Shown piece after piece: positions 24,143 to 31,918 of a stretch of 64,000 bases of DNA. Positions within the stretch are counted from its first letter, which is position 1; each line of letters begins with the position of its first letter. This stretch comes from JACDBZ01 sp036262075 (GTDB taxonomy: Bacteria > Chloroflexota > Limnocylindria > QHBO01). The stretch is from contig DATAJO010000011.1 of assembly GCA_036262075.1 (NCBI GenBank), positions 28,033 to 92,032 on the forward strand, given 5' to 3'. The position numbers and the translations under genes were made by a program. The notes below the pieces were generated by a model that was not told the DNA's origin, did no database searches, and saw nothing but the letters and a program-made list of their open reading frames with translations.

Positions 24143-24349
24143 CTACGAGGTGGCGGCGCGCCGGGCTCCCGGTGACCGGCGCGGGAGGACGAAGCGCACG
24201 ACCGCGGCGATGAGGCCGAACGGCGAACGCCGTACCGGCTGCCGGCTCGCGCGGCCCCGGGCGGCCCGGGCATGGCGCCGGCGGGCGGCCTCGCGGTACT
24301 CGGACGCGCGGGCGGCGGAGAGGGCGGCGCTGACGTGTGGCGGGAACAT
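24143..24349 (-). CDS. Small basic protein of unknown function
   Basis: 68 residues, strongly basic: MFPPHVSAALSAARASEYRE, then AARRRHARAARGR and a hydrophobic patch SPFGLIAAVVRFVLP near the end. GGAG nine bases before this ATG favours it over the ATG five codons upstream. The helix-plus-amphipathic-tail layout is common in small actinobacterial-type proteins. No function assignable. Confidence 0.5.
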   Translation of the reverse strand: MFPPHVSAALSAARASEYREAARRRHARAARGRASRQPVRRSPFGLIAAVVRFVLPRRSPGARRAATS

Positions 24350-24503
24350 GGCTCGTGTCTCCATGGGTACGGCCCGGGCTTCGGACCGATGGATCGAGCG
24401 TAGGCACCCGACCGGTGGGTGCCATCCGGCGGTCGTGCCGACGTCACCGGATGAAGTGCGTAGATCCGGCCAGGACGAATGACGAAGGTCGTTACGTCCT
24501 CGC

Positions 24504-24610
24504 TCAGTCGGCGAGGCCGGCGCGGACCGCGAGGGCGGAGGCCTCGACCCGGCTGGTGACGCCCAGATCTCGCGCGCTCGGCTCCTTACGTGTCGCAATC
24601 CGCTCGTTAT
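24504..24610 (-). pseudogene. Scar of a LuxR-type C-terminal DNA-binding domain
   Basis: The only recognisable item in 24350-24674. Minus-strand translation NERIATRKEPSARDLGVTSR then VEASALAVRAGLAD and TGA resembles a LuxR HTH in which the first helix (N-x-E-I-A) is joined directly to the last (LGVTSRVEA...A.R.GL), with the recognition helix deleted. No start or receiver domain is present. Confidence 0.45.
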
Positions 24611-24674
24611 GGGCGTCTGACGGGTGCCCGGCGTCGTACCGTTCGCGCAACAGCTTGGGAGAGAGGCGCAGCCA

Positions 24675-24920
24675 ATGGACCCGTCAGCGATCGCGGACGA
24701 TCTCAACGAGGTGTCGGTGCTCGTCAACGTCGCGCATCGGCTGCTGCTGTCGATCCGCGACGACGTCGAGACGATGCCTGCCCTCCAGGGCCTGATCGAC
24801 GATCTGAACACGGCGCACGAGGACCTCGACTCGGCGCTGGAGCGGCTGTCATCGGCCATCGACCAGGCCGACGCGGAGGTCGACCGCCAGCCTCGCGAGC
24901 CGCGCCCGGTGGTCCACTAG
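24675..24920 (+). CDS. Small helical, acidic protein
   Basis: 81 residues, predicted all-helical with heptad-like spacing (VSVLVNVAHRLLLSIRDDVE, LIDDLNTAHEDLDSALERLS). GAGAGG eight bases before ATG. No known family. It precedes a lipoprotein gene by 9 nt, suggesting one transcript. Confidence 0.55.
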   Translation: MDPSAIADDLNEVSVLVNVAHRLLLSIRDDVETMPALQGLIDDLNTAHEDLDSALERLSSAIDQADAEVDRQPREPRPVVH

Positions 24921-24929
24921 CGCCGTCAG

Positions 24930-26123
24930 GTGGCCGTTCGGGTTCGGCCCACCGCGCCAGCCATCCTTGCCGTCGTGCTCGTCGTCGCCGGCTGCTCGAG
25001 CACTGAGAGCCTCGAGCCGTTCACGCCGGAGCCGATTCCGTCACGCGAGCCCTCCGAGGAGGAGCCGGGGCTGGCGGCTCGCGACGCGTTCATCCAGCGC
25101 ATCGCCGCGCCGGACGTCACGTTCCGCGTCGAAACGGAGCTGACCGCCGGGATTCCGAACGGCGACGGCTATCCGGCCTTCCGCCTCCTCGGTCGGCATG
25201 ACGTGGCGGGGATCGACTACGCCGGGGGCATGCAGGTGGCGGGGCATGTCCTCGACCGCGCCGTCGACTTCAGGATCTTCGTCGACGGGTCAACCACGTA
25301 CCTGTTCGACGCCCTCCTGCCGGTCGCCGACTGGGTCGAGATCGACACGCCGACCGATCCGTATCGGCCCAATGCGATCCGCGACCTGGAGGCCGATGAC
25401 CTCCGTTTCGTCGGCATTACGTCGGACGGGCTGTTCGAATTCGAGGTCGTGCCCTGGATCCTCGGTGATCCGATCGGCTCCATCGGCGAGCTCGGGGTCG
25501 TCGAGGATCGGGATCTGGTGGCCACGACCGTCACGTCACACCGGACGCGCCTGTTGATCGATGCGGATGGCACGCCGATCCAGCTTCGCGGCGAGTGGAC
25601 GTTCGCGGGTGACGGCGACCTGTCCGCCGGCGGGCGTGTCACGCAGACCTTCTCGGCGGTGGGGCTGTACGTGGCGATGGATCCATCGGCCCCGGACGAC
25701 CCGACGCTGCATACGTCGCACGACGTCATCACCGGTGCCAACGCCGAGCACGAGGCGATGACCCAGCCGTGGGTCGACGTCGCACCGGCGCTCGGTGCGG
25801 CGACGGCGGAGCTCGAGGTCTTCGTCGGCGGGTCGGCGATGCTCGGCATTGAGGGCGCGATCCTCTTCGTCCGCGCCCACGATGCGCAGGGCGGCCTGGT
25901 GCTCGACCAGATCGTGGGCTTCGACCGAACCGTGCTGTCCGCGCCGGTCGCGTCGCGCACACTCGTCGCCTATTACCGGACGTGTGACGGCAGCTGCGGC
26001 CTGCTCGATCCGCCGCACACCTTCTGCACGGCCGAGATGACCTTCGAGGAAGGGGAGCGGTATGTGATGGCGGTCTCGATCGAGGTGACCGACGGGGAGT
26101 GCACCGTCCGCCCGGACCGCTGA
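24930..26123 (+). CDS. Large predicted lipoprotein, LppX/LolA-like fold possible
   Basis: 397 residues. Signal peptide with lipobox AVVLVVAGC (lipidated Cys near residue 22), a Pro/Glu-rich spacer, then a beta-rich region with pattern FRVETELTAGIPNGDGYPAF, VDFRIFVDGSTTYLFDALLP, LRGEWTFAGDGDLSAGGRVT reminiscent of LolA/LppX half-barrels. The C-terminal 110 residues add a second beta domain with four Cys (TCDGSC, HTFC, ECTV). Possibly carries a lipid or acts as envelope sensor (inference). Confidence 0.65.
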   Translation: MAVRVRPTAPAILAVVLVVAGCSSTESLEPFTPEPIPSREPSEEEPGLAARDAFIQRIAAPDVTFRVETELTAGIPNGDGYPAFRLLGRHDVAGIDYAGGMQVAGHVLDRAVDFRIFVDGSTTYLFDALLPVADWVEIDTPTDPYRPNAIRDLEADDLRFVGITSDGLFEFEVVPWILGDPIGSIGELGVVEDRDLVATTVTSHRTRLLIDADGTPIQLRGEWTFAGDGDLSAGGRVTQTFSAVGLYVAMDPSAPDDPTLHTSHDVITGANAEHEAMTQPWVDVAPALGAATAELEVFVGGSAMLGIEGAILFVRAHDAQGGLVLDQIVGFDRTVLSAPVASRTLVAYYRTCDGSCGLLDPPHTFCTAEMTFEEGERYVMAVSIEVTDGECTVRPDR

Positions 26124-26150
26124 TCCCCGCCGCTCCCCGCTGCCCCGGCT

Positions 26151-26167
26151 GTCGCGCGTGGCGCGAC
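26151..26167. repeat. Short hairpin repeat, copy 1
   Basis: GTCGCGCGTGGCGCGAC, a 7-bp perfect stem with a 3-nt loop, 28 nt after the lipoprotein stop. A near-identical copy follows the next gene at 27194. Likely terminators or a small dispersed palindrome. Confidence 0.55.
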
Positions 26168-26249
26168 CCACCGCATCGGCTCGGCTGCACCGAACCGGAG
26201 GTGCAGCCGGCGCCCGACGCCTGACCGACGCGGCCTTCATGATGCGCGG

Positions 26250-27167
26250 GTGACGCGTCCCCTGAAGGTCGGGATCCAGCTGCCCGAGGTCGAGCGCGTG
26301 GTGCGTTGGCCGGAGCTCGCCGAGATGGCGCGCACCGCGGAGCGCATCGGCCTGGACTCCCTCTGGGTCGGCGACCACCTGCTGTACCGCGATCGCGGCC
26401 CCGATCCGGTCGCGCCCTGGGAGGCGTGGAGCCAGCTCGCCGCCCTGGCCGCCATCACGACGCGCGTCGAGATCGGGCCGCTCGTCGCCGCCACCAGCTT
26501 CCACAACCCGGCCATGATCGCCGCCAAGGCGAACGCGGTGGACGAGATCAGCGGCGGCCGGCTGATCCTCGGGCTCGGCGCCGGCTGGAACGAGACCGAG
26601 TACCGCGCGTACGGCTTCCCGTACGACCGCCGCGTGAGCCGATTCGAGGAGGCCTTCACGATCATCCGGTCGTTGCTGCGGGACGGCCACGCGGACTTCG
26701 ACGGCACGTTCTACGAGGTGCGCGATCTGCCGCTGCGCCCGCCACCGTATCGGTCCGGCGGACCGCCGCTCGTGGTCGGATCGATCGGCCCGCGGATGCT
26801 CGAGATCACCCTGCCCCACGTCGATGGCTGGAACGCCTGGCACGCGTGGTTCGGCAACTCGGTCGAGGGCTATCTCGGCCTGCGGGACCGGGTGGACGAG
26901 GCGTGCCAACGGGTCGGGCGCGATCCGGCGTCGGTCGAACGCAGCCTGGCGATTCTCATCGGCTTCTCCGGGGCGGTCGGCCGCCCGGCCGGCGACGAGT
27001 CCGTGCTCGAGTCGACCCCGATCCCGGGCGACGACCCCGATGCGCTGGCCGCCACGCTGCGCGCCTTCGCCGATGCCGGCGTCGGCCACATCCAGCTCGT
27101 CCTCGACCCGATCACGGTCGAGTCGATCGCTGCTCTCGAGCCGATGCTGGACACTCTCGACCGCTGA
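26250..27167 (+). CDS. LLM-class F420-dependent oxidoreductase
   Basis: 305-residue bacterial-luciferase-like barrel. Motifs: LKVGIQLPEVER, RIGLDSLWVGDHLLYRD, ITTRVEIGPLVAATSFHNPA (flavin/F420 region), GRLILGLGAGWNETEYRAYG and FTIIRSLLRDG. These are shared with probable F420-dependent enzymes. GTG start with CATGAT 6 nt upstream and no Shine-Dalgarno sequence. Flanked on both sides by copies of the GTCGCG hairpin. Substrate unknown. A second LLM gene lies at 52352 on the other strand. Confidence 0.87.
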   Translation: MTRPLKVGIQLPEVERVVRWPELAEMARTAERIGLDSLWVGDHLLYRDRGPDPVAPWEAWSQLAALAAITTRVEIGPLVAATSFHNPAMIAAKANAVDEISGGRLILGLGAGWNETEYRAYGFPYDRRVSRFEEAFTIIRSLLRDGHADFDGTFYEVRDLPLRPPPYRSGGPPLVVGSIGPRMLEITLPHVDGWNAWHAWFGNSVEGYLGLRDRVDEACQRVGRDPASVERSLAILIGFSGAVGRPAGDESVLESTPIPGDDPDALAATLRAFADAGVGHIQLVLDPITVESIAALEPMLDTLDR

Positions 27168-27193
27168 GGTCCTCCACCCGGTACCCCTTCGCT

Positions 27194-27210
27194 GTCGCGT
27201 GTGGCGCGAC
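27194..27210. repeat. Short hairpin repeat, copy 2
   Basis: GTCGCGTGTGGCGCGAC, one base different from copy 1 at 26151, 27 nt after the LLM stop. The stem keeps a G-T pair. Confidence 0.55.
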
Positions 27211-27356
27211 CGACGGCGATCTACGTCGTTTGTCCCGGCCGATTTCTGTAACGCGCCGTCGAAGCGAGGCGTCCGGCAGGCGACAACAGGAACCGGTCCA
27301 TCTCGAGGTTGGGCGATGGACCACCGCCCTCATCTTCTTCAGGAAGGAACTCAGAG

Positions 27357-28304
27357 ATGTCCCGGTCCATTCCCCTCATCCTCGTCATCGCGGCGCTCCT
27401 CGCCGCCTGTGGCGGCGCCGGAACGGCCAGCCCCAGCGAGCAGCCGAGCGAGCAGCCGACCAGCCAGCCGTCGGTGGAGCCGTCGGAGGAGCCGACGTCC
27501 GAGCCGAGTGACGACCCCGATCCCGAGCCGAGCGACGAGCCGGCCGAGCCCTCCGAGCCGGCGACGGCGGACATCCCGCCCGACACCGTCGTCAAGACGA
27601 TCGTCGAGTCCCTCGTCGTGCGGCATGAGCCCGGAACGTCGGGCGAGCGCTTCGGCTTCCTCCCGCTCGGCACGACCGCCTTCGTGCTCGCCGGGCCGGA
27701 GATGGTCGACGGCCTGCCCTGGTACCGCGTGACCGGCATGGGCCTGCCGTACGCCAGCGGCTGCATCACGACGCCTCCGTCCGAGCCGATCGGCTGCCCG
27801 GCGTTCTCCGGCTGGGTCGCCGGTGCCAGCGCTGCGGGCGATCCGTGGATCGCTCCCAGCCAGCCCGACCGCGCGTGCCCGGAGCCCGACATCCGCTCGA
27901 TGAGCGAGATCGGCTTCACCTACAAGGTCGTGTGCTGGGCCGATGAGCCGATCACGTTCGAGGCCTATTGGCCCGAGCTCCCGGAGGACGCGGGCCTGGG
28001 TGGTGCCTGCCAGGGGATCGGCCGTCCGGCCGGCTATCTCTTCTGCCAGAACATCAACTACAACCAGGTGAACGCCGGGCCCGAGGAAGGATTCGCTGCT
28101 CGGCTGGGCCTGAGCATCGCTCCCGACAGCGGGCTCGCGATGCCGGAGCGCGGCCAGTGGGTGCGGGTGACGGGCCAGTTCGACCACCCCGATGCCCAGC
28201 TCTGCGGCGACTACACCCCGTCCGAGTACGAGGATTCGTATGGCATGGTCTTCGCCTGCCGCCTCCAGTTCGTCCCGACCCGGATCGAGGCGCTCGGCAA
28301 CTGA
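27357..28304 (+). CDS. Predicted lipoprotein with SH3-like region
   Basis: 315 residues. Lipobox in ILVIAALLAACGG, then about 60 residues of Ser/Glu/Pro repeats (SEQPSEQPTSQPSVEPSEEP). The next part VVKTIVESLVVRHEPGTSGE then RFGFLPLGTTAFVLAGPEMV and LPWYRV reads like a bacterial SH3 (cell-wall) domain. The C-terminal 140 residues are Cys-containing and unassigned. ATG at 27357 follows AGGAAGGAAC. Attachment to the envelope is probable. Confidence 0.72.
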   Translation: MSRSIPLILVIAALLAACGGAGTASPSEQPSEQPTSQPSVEPSEEPTSEPSDDPDPEPSDEPAEPSEPATADIPPDTVVKTIVESLVVRHEPGTSGERFGFLPLGTTAFVLAGPEMVDGLPWYRVTGMGLPYASGCITTPPSEPIGCPAFSGWVAGASAAGDPWIAPSQPDRACPEPDIRSMSEIGFTYKVVCWADEPITFEAYWPELPEDAGLGGACQGIGRPAGYLFCQNINYNQVNAGPEEGFAARLGLSIAPDSGLAMPERGQWVRVTGQFDHPDAQLCGDYTPSEYEDSYGMVFACRLQFVPTRIEALGN

Positions 28305-28332
28305 CCTCGCCGATCCACTTCACGCACCGATG

Positions 28333-28362
28333 CGAAGGCGCGGGCTCCGGCCCGCGCCTTCG
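28333..28362. terminator. Bidirectional hairpin between convergent genes
   Basis: Perfect 13-bp stem CGAAGGCGCGGGC (28333-28345) with its complement at 28350-28362 and loop TCCG, between the lipoprotein stop and the opposing stop at 28376. Serves both strands. Confidence 0.7.
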
Positions 28363-28375
28363 TGCTGCCCCGCGA

Positions 28376-30457
28376 CTAGGGCTCAGCCCAGAGCACCGGC
28401 ACGCTCGTCGTCTCGTCGAGCTGCAGCGCTCCGACGATCACCAGGCCGGCGTCCGTGGCAAGGACCCGGCTGACGTCGCGGCCGACCGAGCCCTCGATGA
28501 CGCCGAGCGGGATCTCGTCCCAGGTCTCGCCGCCATCGGTCGAGCGCCACAGCGAGGTGATCGTTATCGGCGACGACGTCGACCCCGTGGTGAGAAGCAC
28601 GCCGTCGGGCGCCTCGAAGAGCTGCTGCGGCCACTCGTTCGGGGCCGGCATCGGGATCGGCTCCCACGCGGTTCCGTCGTCGGATCCCAGGAGCTGTGGC
28701 TCTCCGTTCGACGCGTCGAACGTCACGGCCAGGAACCCCTCGCCCGCGGGCACCGGGACGAGCTCCGCGTCCCCGGGGTCCTCGATGGCAGCGCCGGGCG
28801 TCCACGTCTGGCCGTCGGTCGAGGTCCATTCGCGCACGAAGCACGGTGATCCCGCCGCAACGTTCGTCGGCTCGGGCGTCTCGCAGCCCTCCGCGCGGAT
28901 CGTCCCGTCGCGATCCACCTCCGGGCGCCCCACGTAGCCGTAGGCGGCTTCCTCCGGCTCGAGCGTCTGCCAGGTCACGCCATCGGCGGAGAAGAAGAAC
29001 GCCGGTCGCTGGATCTCGGACGGGAGCTCTGGCGTGTCCGTGTCCGACGGATCAGGCTCGACGGGGGACCACGTCGAGCCGGCGGCGACCCAGCCTCCGT
29101 CGATCCGGACCGGCCGGCCGGGGTTGGCGCCAGCGTCGAACGGGCCGCCCTGGCGCCACGTCACGCCATCGGTGGACAGCCAGCTCTCCGGCACGTTGAC
29201 CGGCGGCATGCCCTCCTCGGCCGGCGCCTCGGTCCGATAGCCGATCGCAAGCAGCGTCTCACCGTCCCAAGCGAGCTCCGCGAACCACAGACCGTCGAAG
29301 CCCGCCGGGGCGTCGACCAGGTTCCATGTGACGGCGTCGGCCGACGTCCACGCCAGGGCGCTGAGCTCATGTTCTCCGTACTGCGCGGAGCCGATCGCGA
29401 CCCAGCGGCCGTCGGGGAGCTCGAGGATCTCGTTCATGCCCGCATGGATCGGCTCGCGATCGCCGACCGGCACCCGGATCGGCTGGAGCGCATCGTCGGG
29501 TTCCGTGATCGTCCCGATGGTTGGCTGCGGCAGCAGGCTCTCGACCGGGTAGAGCTCGTCCTGGTCGATGAACTCGGCAGGCGCGACGAACTCGTCCGGA
29601 TCCGGGAGCGTGTAGTCGATCGCCATGAGATTGCGGTACGCGTCGCGGCTGCCCGGAGCGTCCGCAGGTGGGCCGAGATAGATGTGGCTGACCCGACCGT
29701 CCGAGCCGATGCGAAGGGCGACGATTCGGTTGGCGGTCTCCCCGGGCGCGGCGATCGTGCAGCCACCCTCCCCGGGCAGGTCGCTCGCGACCGGCTCGGA
29801 GCCGAAGCGAATCGAGGCGATCCCGGGCGCGCCGAGCACGCCGATCGCGTTCTGCACGTAGCCCCACGCCCAGTTGCCGGTCGGCCATGGCTCGTCGGCG
29901 ACCCAGGTCGGCACGCCACCGCGTTCGATCAGCTGCCATTGCCAACCGTCGATGCGGAGCTGCTCGAGATACCCGCGGCTTGCCTCGTCGAGCGAGGTGG
30001 TGACGACCTCGCGCGTCCGGTTCGGCGCGAGGTAGGAAACCGTGGAGACGAGCGCATCGGTCCAGCCGAAGACCGGGTCGTCGAGCGAGGTCGAGGGGTC
30101 GGACAGGAGGACCTGGCGCTGCTCGGTCTCGACGTAGCGATATCCGTCGGCATCCCTGAGCTCGTCGAGCGCGCGCTGGAGCTGGCGGTTGTTGCACAGG
30201 CCACCGTCGTAGCCCGGCGCCCGGTCGAACGTCGTGAACAGCGCGCCGGACAGGACCACCGCTGTTCCCGCGACCACCACCGCCACGGCGCCGGTGACGA
30301 CGGGGATCGACGCGATCCGATGCCACCAGCCCCGCGAGATCTCGGGGGCGGCGGGGATGTCGAGGATCCGGCGGCGCAGGCGTGCGGGCGCGGCGGCCGG
30401 GGCCGCATCGGTCAGCCAATCGCGGAGGCGAAGCTCAAACTCGGCGTCGGTCGTCAT
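28376..30457 (-). CDS. Membrane-anchored putative anti-sigma protein with extracytoplasmic beta-propeller-like domain
   Basis: 693 residues. The N-terminal 45 residues (AEFELRLRDWLTDAAPAAAP) face the cytosol; one membrane helix spans about 50-75 (PVVTGAVAVVVAGTAVVLSG). The rest is extracytoplasmic, with BNR/sialidase-like repeats such as SADAVTWNLVDAPAGFDGLW, WLSTDGVTWRQGG, FFSADGVTWQTLEPEE and WRSTDGGETWDEIP. The gene starts within the stop of the ECF sigma gene (ATGA), the usual place of an anti-sigma factor, but no zinc-binding HxxxCxxC is seen. Signal sensing through the outer domain is an inference. Confidence 0.75.
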   Translation of the reverse strand: MTTDAEFELRLRDWLTDAAPAAAPARLRRRILDIPAAPEISRGWWHRIASIPVVTGAVAVVVAGTAVVLSGALFTTFDRAPGYDGGLCNNRQLQRALDELRDADGYRYVETEQRQVLLSDPSTSLDDPVFGWTDALVSTVSYLAPNRTREVVTTSLDEASRGYLEQLRIDGWQWQLIERGGVPTWVADEPWPTGNWAWGYVQNAIGVLGAPGIASIRFGSEPVASDLPGEGGCTIAAPGETANRIVALRIGSDGRVSHIYLGPPADAPGSRDAYRNLMAIDYTLPDPDEFVAPAEFIDQDELYPVESLLPQPTIGTITEPDDALQPIRVPVGDREPIHAGMNEILELPDGRWVAIGSAQYGEHELSALAWTSADAVTWNLVDAPAGFDGLWFAELAWDGETLLAIGYRTEAPAEEGMPPVNVPESWLSTDGVTWRQGGPFDAGANPGRPVRIDGGWVAAGSTWSPVEPDPSDTDTPELPSEIQRPAFFFSADGVTWQTLEPEEAAYGYVGRPEVDRDGTIRAEGCETPEPTNVAAGSPCFVREWTSTDGQTWTPGAAIEDPGDAELVPVPAGEGFLAVTFDASNGEPQLLGSDDGTAWEPIPMPAPNEWPQQLFEAPDGVLLTTGSTSSPITITSLWRSTDGGETWDEIPLGVIEGSVGRDVSRVLATDAGLVIVGALQLDETTSVPVLWAEP

Positions 30458-30921
30458 CGGTCAGCTCGCTCGAGTGCGGATCGGAGGAGGCGAAGCGCGT
30501 AATGGAGGCGCGATCGGACCGTGCCCACCGGCGACCCGACGGTCCGAGCGACCTCCTCGACGTCGAGGTCGCCGTAGTAGCGAAGGACGACAGCCAGCCG
30601 CTGATCCGCGTTGAGATCGGCGAACGCCCGGTCGAGGGCGTCGCGATCGGCAACGAGCTGGGAGCCGTCATGCGGGGAAGCGCCCGCAGCCGACTCATCC
30701 AGCGGCTCGTGGCGTCGGTGTCGCCGTCGTCGGAGCCGATCCCGGCAGGCATTGGCGAGGATGCGACCGAACCAGGCGTCCAGGCGGTCGAGGTCGCGGA
30801 GACGGTGAAGGTCCCGCCAGGCTCGTGCAAAGGCGTCGTGGGTCGCATCTTCAGCCTCCTCGGCGTCGCGAAGGACGAGGCGGGCCAGGCGGTAGGACTC
30901 GTCGAGACGCGCGGCGACCAA
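30454..30921 (-). CDS. ECF-type RNA polymerase sigma factor
   Basis: Region 2 (SYRLARLVLRDAEEAEDATH, DAFARAWRDL, DAWFGRILANACRDRLRRRR) and region 4 (FADLNADQRLAVVLRYYGDL, VARTVGSPVGTVRSRLHYAL) are complete, 155 residues from the TTG at 30921. The frame extends upstream with good sequence (LTEDARAIATPPDAARIAAF), so the true start may be a CTG near 30975. Co-translated with the membrane partner at 28376. In 30922-31222 (301 nt) I see only that extension, the TACGAT box at 31163-31168 for the next plus-strand gene, and nothing else. Confidence 0.87.
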   Translation of the reverse strand: MVAARLDESYRLARLVLRDAEEAEDATHDAFARAWRDLHRLRDLDRLDAWFGRILANACRDRLRRRRHRRHEPLDESAAGASPHDGSQLVADRDALDRAFADLNADQRLAVVLRYYGDLDVEEVARTVGSPVGTVRSRLHYALRLLRSALERADR

Positions 30922-31222
30922 TGCCTCGAAGGCGGCGATTCGCGCCGCATCGGGTGGTGTCGCGATTGCTCGGGCGTCCTCGGTCAGCTTGGGCCCCTCG
31001 TTCGCAGCAGTTCGCTACACCGATACCGACGCATGAGGAGGCAGCCGCATTCAATCTACGCCCTGCCTCGCCGATGCCGGTACCCTCGTGGCCCGATACG
31101 AGCTGCGCACCGAGCTCATCGCTCCGGGCGCCTGACCCCTTCCCGTCCGGCCGCGCCGGGCGTACGATTCCGCCCGCTGCCGGGTCGGGGGCTGGTCAGG
31201 CTGGTCGACGGAGGGCGAGCCG

Positions 31223-31744
31223 ATGGACGTGCTGATCCTGCGACTGATCCATATCGTGGCCGGGGCGTTCTGGGTGGGCGCCGTGTTCTCGACGATCCTG
31301 TTCCTCCAGCCGACCGCCGCGGCCGTCGGTCCGGCGGCGGGTCCCTTCCAGGTCCATCTCGTCCGCAGCCGCCGCTTCCCGGACGTCATCATCCTCTCGG
31401 CCATCGTCACCGTCCTCGCCGGCATCTGGCTGCTGTGGAGCACGACGAATGGGCTGGATTGGGCGCTTGCCCTCGACGCCTCGCGCCTCGGCTTCACCAT
31501 CGGCGGCATCGCGGGCATCCTGACCCTGGCCCTCGGCGGCTCGTACGTCTACCCGCGCACGAAGCGGGTGGCCGACCTCGTGGCCGGCATCATGGCCGCC
31601 GGCCGCCCGCCCAGCGCGGAGGAGCAGGCGCAGCTCGGCGCCCTGCGCGGCCAGCTCGCCACGGCGGGCTGGTGGGTGATCGCGGGGCTGGCCATCGCCG
31701 TCATCTGCATGGCGACCGCGCGCTATTGGCCGCTCGTCCTCTAG
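31223..31744 (+). CDS. CopD/DUF2269-like membrane protein
   Basis: 173 residues, four hydrophobic segments. LRLIHIVAGAFWVGAVFSTI is the typical first helix of CopD/DUF2269-type proteins with a His facing the membrane; later FPDVIILSAIVTVLAGIWLL and LGFTIGGIAGILTLALGGSY. GGAGG lies about ten bases before ATG. The role in metal or haem handling in this family is not established here. Confidence 0.75.
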   Translation: MDVLILRLIHIVAGAFWVGAVFSTILFLQPTAAAVGPAAGPFQVHLVRSRRFPDVIILSAIVTVLAGIWLLWSTTNGLDWALALDASRLGFTIGGIAGILTLALGGSYVYPRTKRVADLVAGIMAAGRPPSAEEQAQLGALRGQLATAGWWVIAGLAIAVICMATARYWPLVL

Positions 31745-31787
31745 TCCGTTCCGTTTCCGTTGCGCCGCACCGGCGCAATTTCGGCGA

Positions 31788-31884
31788 TACATCGCCGGAC
31801 AGCATCGGACCCTACATCGCCGGACAGCATCGGACCCTCCTGCCGGGTGACGCCGCGGTGACGCTTCGGTGACGCGGCGTTGGA
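31788..31884 (+). repeat. Tandem 25-bp repeat and inverted repeat before subtilase gene
   Basis: Two identical 25-bp units (31788-31812, 31813-31837), each beginning TACATCGCCGGACAG and ending ATCGGACCC. They are followed by three GGTGACGC words and the inverted repeat ACGCCGC/GCGGCGT at 31852-31884. Possible regulator sites for the subtilase gene starting at 31919, or a terminator region for the preceding gene. Confidence 0.65.
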
Positions 31885-31918
31885 ACGATGCCGCCGTTTC
31901 ACGTAGCGGAGCGGCAAG

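Noticed and set aside
31788..31837. Possible minimal CRISPR
   Set aside because: The two 25-bp units are directly adjacent with no spacer, and no cas genes are present.
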